Source of the DNA: Pyropia haitanensis
Taxonomy: Eukaryota; Rhodophyta; Bangiophyceae; Bangiales; Bangiaceae
Assembly: GCA_008729055.1 (NCBI GenBank)
Contig: SDUX01000002.1
Location: forward strand, 4,987,874-5,051,873
DNA: 64,000 nt
Reading direction: 5' to 3'
The notes under the pieces are model-generated. The model was not told the origin of the DNA. It saw only the letters and a list, made by a program, of their open reading frames with translations, and searched no databases. The position numbers were made by a program, and so were the translations under genes. This document shows, in pieces, positions 57,412 to 64,000 of this stretch (positions within the stretch are counted from its first letter, which is position 1; every line of letters starts with the position of its first letter).

Positions 57412-57576
57412 GCGGCGCTGCCGCCGCCGCCGCCGCCACCGCCAGCCGCGGCGCCCCCCCTCCAGATGTGGTCGTCCCCGCCTCTCTGCTGCCGCCGCTG
57501 CGGGGGGGTCCCCGCCCGGAGCGGACGCCCACCCCTGACGGGTGCATGCCCCCGGGCGGGCCGTGTGGTGGTGGCA

Positions 57577-57627
<51 letters not shown>

Positions 57628-60120
57628 GCGCCGCCGCCGCGGCGGCGTGCTGCGACGGCGCCGACGCGTGTGTGGCGGACCCGCTGGTGGGTGGCGGCGC
57701 GCCGCGCTGCCGGTGGCCGTTTGGGACGTACCGGGGGATGACGCTGACGCCGCTTAGCCGGTGCGTTGGTGGGAGGGGGGGTATGGAGAGGGCGAGGGAA
57801 GGGGGGGGGGGGGAAGGGAGAGGGGGGCTGGCATTGGCAGGAGGAGAGAGGGGGTCGGGGCGGGTGAGTACAAGAACCGCTGCTGACGGTTGAGACGTTG
57901 ACCTGCTGTGCTGGGCGCTCCTGCTGTGTGTGTCTGTAACTCCACCTGCTCGTTGGTGCCGATGCGGCGTTCCATGCTATGGCTCTTGTCTCTCTCACGC
58001 CGGGAGCAGCTATGACCTGCTCTCGCCCGACCTGGACGCCTCTATCAAGCGTATGAAGTCGCTGTCGGTGGACACGGTGGCCCTCGTCTTTTACCACTTC
58101 CAAGACACCGACAAGTCCACCCGCATCTTCCTGGACTACAGCCGCTACTCGGCGGACCCGACCGCCCTCGCCGCGGCGGTCAAGGTCATCCACGCCAACG
58201 GGCTCAAGGTGCTGCTCAAGCCGCACATTGGGCTCAACAACAACCAGTTCCGCGGCATCATCCAGCCGTCGCCGGCGTACCTCGCCTCGTACCGGGCGCA
58301 CATCCTCGAGTGGACCGCCTGGGCCACCGAGCACGCCGTCGACGCGATGTGCATTGGCGCGGAGCTCAAAGGCCTCGAGCCGGCAGCCGCGTTTTGGCGC
58401 GCACTCGTCGCGGATGTGCGCGGCCTCTTTCGGGGACCCGTCACGTATGGTATGGAGGCAAGCGCAGGGGAGGGGGGGGGGGGGGAGGGGCTGTCTCTGT
58501 GACGGACGGGAAAGAGGGGCGGGGGGAGCATGGCGTATTGAACTGCAGCGGCGTCGGTAGGGGTTCGCTACCTACGCAGGTGGTGCAAAAGAGGGGGTGT
58601 GCGGCGAAGGGGCGAAAACGGACAGGGAGGAGCGTGTTGCCCGCCATCCGCGACCGGGCGCGTTGCTGAGCTGCGGCACCACTGGTGCGCTCGCCAGCAG
58701 GTGTCATGGCGGCCTAGGGCGTTTCGTTCCCTGCCGAACACGCACTCACCGCTCGCACTTGCTTTCTTTCCCTCTGTTGGCTGCCCCCCCCATCGCCCCC
58801 TTCCTTGTTGCAGCCGCCAACTGGGACTCGTATCAGACCATCACGTGGAACGACGCGCTGGACTTCATCGGCATCGACACGTACTTTCCGCTCCTCCCCC
58901 CCCAGAATCCGCCGGTGCAGCACACGCTGTCACAGCTGCTCTCCGGCTGGTCCTGGGTATTTGCCGCCATGTCCGACTGGCACGCGCGGACGGCGCCAGA
59001 CCAGGCGGTGGTGTTCCTCGAGACGGGCTGCCGCTCCATCCGCGGCGCCGCCTCGGCGCCGTGGGACTCGGAAGTGGCCGGCACGGTGGACACGGCCGAG
59101 CAGTCGCGGTACTACCGGTCCATCTTTGCCATGGCGGGGCGGTACCCGTGGGTGGTCGGCTACTTCCCGTGGCACTGGGAGGCGGCGCCGGAGCACGGGG
59201 GGCCCAACGACGGCGGGTACACGCTGTGGGGGAAGCCCGCGGCGGCGGTGGTGGGGTGGTTTTACCGCGGGGGGGCGGAGGTGATTAAGCAGTCGGCGCT
59301 GGCTCCAAGCCAGGCCGAGTCCGATGCGGCGGCCAACGTCAATGCGACGGCCGAGGCCGAGGCCGAGGTGGCGGCCGAGGCCGAGGCCAAGGCGGCGGCC
59401 GAGGCCGAGGCCAAGGCGGCGGCCAAGGCCGAGGCCAAGGCGGCGGCCGAGGCGCAGGTGGTGGCCGAGGTGCAGGCGGCGGCCGAGGCGCAGGCGACGG
59501 CCGATGCGCAGGCAGCGGCCGAGGTCAAGGCGGTGGCCGAAGCCGAGGCGATGGCCGAGGCCAAGGCGGTGGCTGAAGCACAGGCGACGGCCGAGGCGCA
59601 GGCGGCGGCCGAGGCGAGAGCCAAGGTAACAGCAGCAGCAGCGGCGGCAGCAGCAGCGGCAGCCAGAAGTCCCGCTGTATCTGCAGCGGCTGCCGCCGCC
59701 GCCGCCACAGCCGCCCGCTCTGCCGCCGCCGCCGACGCGGCCGCCGACGAGGCGGTGGCGGCGCTCACCGCTGCCGCAGCCGCAACGGCAGCCGCGTCGG
59801 CGGCGGTCCGCACCGCGTCTGTCGACGCGGCGGCGGCGCGGGCGCTGATGGCGGTGGCCGACGCCGACGGCGGCGACGGTGGTGGCGGCGGCGACGGCGG
59901 GGCCGCCGCCACCACCTCTCCCGCCGCCGCCGCCGCCGCCGTGGTTGCCGCGTTGAAGAAGGCGACCGCGTCCGCGGCGGCCGCGTCGGCCGCGATGGTG
60001 GCGGCGGGGGAGGCCAAGGCGGCCGCCACCACCGCCGCGGCCGCGTCGGCCGCCGCCGAGGCGGTGGCGGCGGCGGACGCGGCGGCCGCAAAGGCGGCTG
60101 CCGCCGCGGCCGGCGCGTGA
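57246..60120 (+). CDS. Membrane-anchored GH113-like beta-mannanase with knottin-like motif and Ala/Glu-rich tail
   Basis: Three exons (57246-57760, 58010-58449, 58814-60120) give 753 aa. A basic start leads into one hydrophobic segment (WPSAVAVAAALLTVVLVVAA), a signal anchor. Then six cysteines in knottin order (CMPPGGPC, a Gly-rich loop, CCDGADAC, PRC). The clan GH-A barrel begins FGTYRGMTLTPLS and has KSLSVDTVALVFYHFQDTD, the proposed acid/base Glu in MCIGAELKG, ANWDSYQTITW, and the nucleophile Glu in VVFLETGCRS; it ends YFPWHWEA. Family GH113 enzymes hydrolyse beta-1,4-mannan, a wall polymer in Porphyra-type algae. Introns are 249 and 364 bp. From about residue 500 the tail is AEAEAKAA-type repeats, then Ala-rich, probably helical. 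The start Met could lie further upstream. Confidence 0.85.
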
Positions 60121-60157
60121 GGGGGGGGAGGGAGGGGGCACGAACCCGCGGCCACCA

Positions 60158-61735
60158 TCAGCCGTGCATTGACCGCACGATGGGCCGCAGGGATGGGGCT
60201 GACCTCCGCGGCGGGGCGATGGAGATGACGGCGGCGTCGGCGGCGGCGTCGGCGGCGGCGACGGCGTCGACGACCGCGGCTGCCCGCGCGTCCCGGAATC
60301 TCCTCAGCCACCCTGTCTGGGGTTTGGCCAGCGCCCGTTGACGGCGGTGGACTGGCAACCGGTTGGTGGTGCCTTGTCCCTGCGGGGGAGAGGGTCGAGC
60401 GTCGCGCAATTGCGGCGCGGTGCGGTCCGTCCGATGTGAAGAGGAGCGTAGGTGGTGGGGTGGAGGGTTTGGGGAGGCGCGTGACTGGAGCAGCACTCCC
60501 GTATGTATATGCAGTCAAACAGTGACAGTGAGCCTCTTCGGGAGCCCCCGGCAGCGGCCGAGCCGTGGACGAAAGCAGTCGAAGGCCATCGACGCCCGTG
60601 GCCCGCCAGCCCGCCACGTCGCCTTGGGCAATCGTGTACAGCATGTGGAGGAGGTTGAACATGCGGCGGCCCGTCAGCGGCGACGGCCCCGCCCTGCACA
60701 GCCGCTCCATACCCGCCATGACGCGGCGGGTGCAGGCAGGGACGGCGCACACCAGCGCTCCGGGCACAGCGACGGCAAGGATGAGGAGCTGTTTGCATGT
60801 AGACCGAGGAGGCTACATGGCCCGTCGCCACCCGCGAGGAGCACCAAGTGGACCAGTCGATGAGGAGTCGCGGGGCGGCGGGAGCAAAAGCCAGCCGCGC
60901 CGACCGGGCGCGCAGGTCCGTCATGTTGCGGAGCCCACGCGGCGCGCCGACACTTCTCGCTCGAGGCGATACAGTGCCCGAGACGCCTCCACGTCCTCTT
61001 CCGACAGCTGCTTCTCTGACGCAAGGCCGAGGACCTGCTCAAAAGTGAACATCAGCACCATCAGGGGCGCGTCCAAGTCTGTCAACAGGGGCGCCAGGAG
61101 GTCTCCCAAGCTGTACCCGCAGCGGTCAACGATAGTAGCCCCACCAGCGCCCCCACCACCTCCTTGTCCCGGCAGCAGCAGTACTTGACCGCCTCTGTGC
61201 CATACGAGGCGAGTAGCCGGATCTGGGTAGCTACTGCCACGAGCGAAAGAGGCGCCGGCGACGCGTCGCGGACGGCGGCAATCGCCCCGGCGAGGCCGCT
61301 GAGGACCAGCGGGAGCCCGCCGCCCGTGACGACGCTGTGCCACGCGTCGGCGTTGAGATGCTGCTCCAGGCCGGCCAACGCCGGATCGTCGGGGTCCCCA
61401 TTGTTGCCCAGCTGTCGCAAGACCCCTCGAATGGGTGGGGTAAAGTGTGGGGAAGGGGCGAGGTGCCAGCCGGCACCCACACCGTGGAACCAGACAGCGC
61501 GTCGGCGCAGCAGAGGCGCCGCGGGCAATCTCGGCAGGACGCCCTGGGGAAGAGGACGGCTCGCAGGGGATCGGAGGTTGTCAGCAGAACGTCGACGATC
61601 TTCTCTCCCTCACGCTCCTCTCTCGCCTCCGTGATCCCTGCAGACAATATCAGCCTCGTCCTGCTCGACGAGGCGCGGCACGCGGGCCAGTGGCCCGAGC
61701 GTCCCCAGAGACATCTCTCAGACTCATAATTGTAT
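60158..61735 (-). CDS. Unresolved multi-exon or broken gene, helical-repeat type
   Basis: Several minus-strand pieces look like protein but lie in different frames. In order: MSLGTLGPLARVPRLVEQDE (about 61705) then EKIVDVLLTTSDPLRAVLFP (about 61610); VLRQLGNNGDPDDPALAGLE then LPLVLSGLAGAIAAVRDASP and VATQIRLLASYGTEAVKYCC (61440-61160); SLGDLLAPLLTDLDAPLMVL then FTFEQVLGLASEKQLSEEDV (61110-60990); ILAVAVPGALVCAVPACTRR then RMFNLLHMLYTIAQGDVAGW (about 60790-60620); and WLRRFRDARAAAVVDAVAAA ending SLRPIVRSMHG at 60158. The Leu/Ala-rich helices recall armadillo-type repeats, but I cannot name a family. Splice sites could not be fixed, so this may be an intron-containing gene or a pseudogene. Confidence 0.38.
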
Positions 61736-63164
61736 AACTACCCAGATGTCGGGGGATGATGACTCACTCGCCCTGTTGACACCAGTCCATTCCATCTGCA
61801 CTTTCCCCGGCTTCCGTAGGCCACGACTCGTCCCCGAGTCTCGCATGGTGTGATGCACGGATACTGTGATCGGCCAACAGTGAAGGAGCAACTGGGACGA
61901 AACGCGGGAAAAGGGGCGTGTGGTGTTCTCTCCACAGAGCTGGCGTCCGCCCTTATCCCGCCAGCCCACAGAGGACCAAATGGTTGAAAGATCATCCGGT
62001 TCATAACAGCACGGCCGATTGTGGCACGTGGTGGCGCCCTCTGGGGATGCGTCCGGAAACACACCAGCGGCATCTGGTGCTGAACAACACCTCGCAGCAG
62101 TCTAACCAGAGAGTCCTCAAAGAAGCACCCACTCCAACACTTTCTCTCGGGGCTGTCAGGGGCACCACACCATACCAGATTCCCCCACGTGATGCCGACT
62201 CCACACTGGCCTTTTCAGGTACTCGGTTTTGGGCCTACCGCTTGGCCGGTGTGGCCACGATCGGCCGCACAGCGAAGGCGGCAGCAACGCCTTCGCAGTT
62301 ACTGCCGCCTTCGCCCCTTGGCTCGTGGACGCAGCGGGCGGCGACCGCGACGACTGTTCCCCCGCGAGGAAAGAAGACCCGTCAACAATGCCCTCCCCGC
62401 CGCTGAAACCGGGAGAGAGAGGCGGTGGGGGGACTCGACCAACGGCGTCTGCACCCCAGCCGCCCCTGCTGGGCCGCCGCACTCTGGACTAATTGAAAAC
62501 ACAACTATAATTTTGTTGCCAGTACCAGCGCTCGTCGGTCCATAGTAGACTTGTTGACAGGAAATTGCTCCTGAAGCCGAGTCCCGCAAGCCTGGCCTTG
62601 CCCGGAGTGGTCAGCGGTCAAGGTGGATCAAGAACAGTGGATCGGATTTGGACAGCTGCCCAGCAGGGAAGGGACGTGTCTCTTTGCACGCCAGTGTCGA
62701 CCGCACGAACGAGGGCCGGATAAATTCATTCCAGCTCGGCCAGCCTGGACCGCCTCGAGAGCATCGCCGAGAGGCCTCGAGAGCACGCCTTCCCCCGCGG
62801 GGGCGAGCTGGCGGCCGAGCAAGTAGTTCATGCCGCCGCCACCGCGGGGCCCGCAGCCGGATCCCCTGCACTTTGCGTCTCGGCCCGACGGCGCCGTCAG
62901 CTCATGGCATCGTCCGCGACCACCGTTGGTGTCACCTGGCCCGCCACCCCGGGTATTACGAGCGGGGCGTCCGCCGCCATCCTCGTCTAACTGCCGTGGC
63001 TGCCAAGGCGGCCATCGTGTCCGCCCGTCCTGCACCGCGTCTCCCAGGTCCCCCACCACTTATTTCTTCTTTCTCTGTCTTTTTTTTTTTTTTTTTTTTG
63101 TCTGTCGCGGGCCCTGCTTTCCTCCCGGCCGCGCGGCGCCCTGCCCCCCCGTCGACACGACACG
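61736..63164. other. 1.4-kb spacer before the ABC transporter
   Basis: No supportable gene; GC is moderate (61740-62560). A pyrimidine-rich stretch with a run of about 19 Ts lies near 63081-63099, 66 bp before the transporter ATG, and is probably in its 5' UTR or promoter. Confidence 0.45.
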
Positions 63165-64000
63165 ATGGCCGCCACCGCGTCGTCTCTGCTGTCGACAACC
63201 TTTGCCGCCGCCGCGGCGGTCGCCCTCTTCACCGCGGCGCCCTTTCTCCCCCCCCCGCGGCGCCGCCGGCGGGCGGCCCCGCCCGCCGCGCCGCCGTCCG
63301 CGCCGTCGCGGCGGCGCAGCTGGCGCCCGCCGCCGCCCTCGCCGCCGCTGCGGCCGCCCCCTTTGTTGACCCCACCGCCACTGCCGGTGGGGGGGTGCGG
63401 CTGGCCGAGGCGGCCGCCTGGCTGGTGGCCGCCCCGGCGGTGGCGTGGCGGTTTGGCGGCCGCCCGGCGGCGGCCGGGGGGCGCGCCGCGACGCTGCTGC
63501 GGGGCTCGCCAGTGGGCGCGTTTCGGGTGTACGCCGCGGCGTACGCGGCGGTGGAGCTGGGGTGGGGTGACTGGACGCGCGTCGCGCGCCTCGCGCCCGC
63601 CGCCGCCCTGTCCGTCGTTGCCGTTGTGGTCGCCACGGCGGTGGACGTGCGGCGGCGGCACGCGACCGGCGGCGACGACGCGGCGTACGCGCCCGCCCTC
63701 CCCGATGGCGGCGCCACCGCCGACATCCCCCCCAACGCGGTCCCCCCCTCCCCCTACCGCTTCTCCCTCGCGTCGGTCCTCTTCTTTGGGTGGATGTCCC
63801 CCGCAATCCGCCGCGGCCGCACTGCCGCGCTCATCCCCGCGTGCCTCCCCCCCCTCTCCCCCGCCGCCAAGGCGGCGACGGTGACGCGCGCGGAGTTTGC
63901 GCCCGCCTGGGCGGCTGCCCGTGGCAGCCTGTGGCGCGCGCTCGCGGCCGCGTTTGGCAGTCGCCTCGCCGCGGCGGGGGTATTCAAGCTGGGCAACGAC
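63165..64000 (+). CDS. ABCC-type (MRP) ABC transporter, N-terminal part, cut by window end
   Basis: The ATG at 63165 starts a hydrophobic segment (STTFAAAAAVALFTAAPFLP). After a 9-C run (63248-63256) the sensible frame changes, and the frame that reaches the window end carries further membrane segments (AEAAAWLVAAPAVAWRF, AFRVYAAAYAAVELGWGDW, LAPAAALSVVAVVVATAVDV). It then has the conserved entry to the first ABC transmembrane domain: YRFSLASVLFFGWMSPAI, LIPACLPPLSPAAKA, and LWRALAAAFGSRLAAAGVFK. This block (W-M-x-P, then PPL and the helix leading to LLKLxND) is diagnostic for subfamily C exporters of glutathione conjugates and organic anions. Nucleotide-binding domains lie beyond the window. 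Confidence 0.82.

Noticed and set aside
54989..57547. 852-codon minus-strand open frame
   Set aside because: It is antisense to the cysteine-rich gene and the GH113 first exon, made of Arg/Pro/Ala runs with no domain; open only because GC-rich sequence lacks stops.
59262..60767. 501-codon minus-strand Ala-rich frame
   Set aside because: Most of it is the reverse of the Ala/Glu tail of the GH113-like gene; only its first ~80 codons look protein-like and are treated under the unresolved gene.

Overview
The window is nuclear DNA of a very GC-rich eukaryote. Genes sit on both strands with no operons or ribosome-binding sites. Many have short introns (184-381 bp) that can be placed exactly because conserved proteins are cut and rejoin in frame. 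The gene set is Archaeplastida-like: a plant-type topoisomerase VI B subunit, a TMR-type repeat protein resembling the plastid RNA-binding factor HCF145, a germin-like cupin and a GH113-like beta-mannanase. Together with the base composition, the G/C homopolymers and a copia element, this fits a bangiophyte red alga (Porphyra/Pyropia type) best. That assignment is inference; no marker gene fixes the species.

Layout, left to right. 1-5 kb: a doubtful low-complexity gene and an F-box protein whose C-terminal half reads as a SPOC domain interrupted by polyglycine. 6-8 kb: V-ATPase subunit d (3 exons, minus). 8.1-8.9 kb: a hAT-like non-autonomous element with 26-bp terminal inverted repeats. 9-14 kb: a triple-BRCT protein converging on topoisomerase VI B. 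15-19.6 kb: a CoA-acyltransferase/condensation-like protein and NADP-type glutamate dehydrogenase (4 exons). 20.3-27.2 kb: a complete Ty1/copia element with 591-bp LTRs that I read as identical and a GGGAC target duplication. 28-37.7 kb: an EF-hand protein with a His/Pro-rich N-terminus, a MYORG-like GH31 glycosidase and a large TKL pseudokinase. 39.5-46 kb: a secreted germin-like cupin, a FUN14 mitochondrial protein and a farnesylation-type DnaJ. 46.9-53 kb: the TMR repeat protein, a two-exon glutaredoxin and ERG28. 53-64 kb: a cysteine-rich protein in shifting frames, a membrane-anchored GH113-like enzyme with a knottin-like motif and an Ala/Glu-rich tail, an unresolved split gene, and the start of an ABCC transporter cut by the window end.

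Two patterns cross gene boundaries. First, nine of ten confidently placed introns begin GTRCG rather than GTAAG or GTATG. Second, in five genes the conserved protein changes reading frame at a G or C run of 9 or more bases (in GH31, within a tract containing several such runs). This points to homopolymer-length errors or real length variation rather than to ordinary pseudogenes. The genes are mostly unrelated housekeeping and cell-wall functions. I see no clustered pathway; the strongest candidates for something undescribed are the F-box/SPOC fusion, the knottin/GH113/coil enzyme and the GTRCG donor bias.
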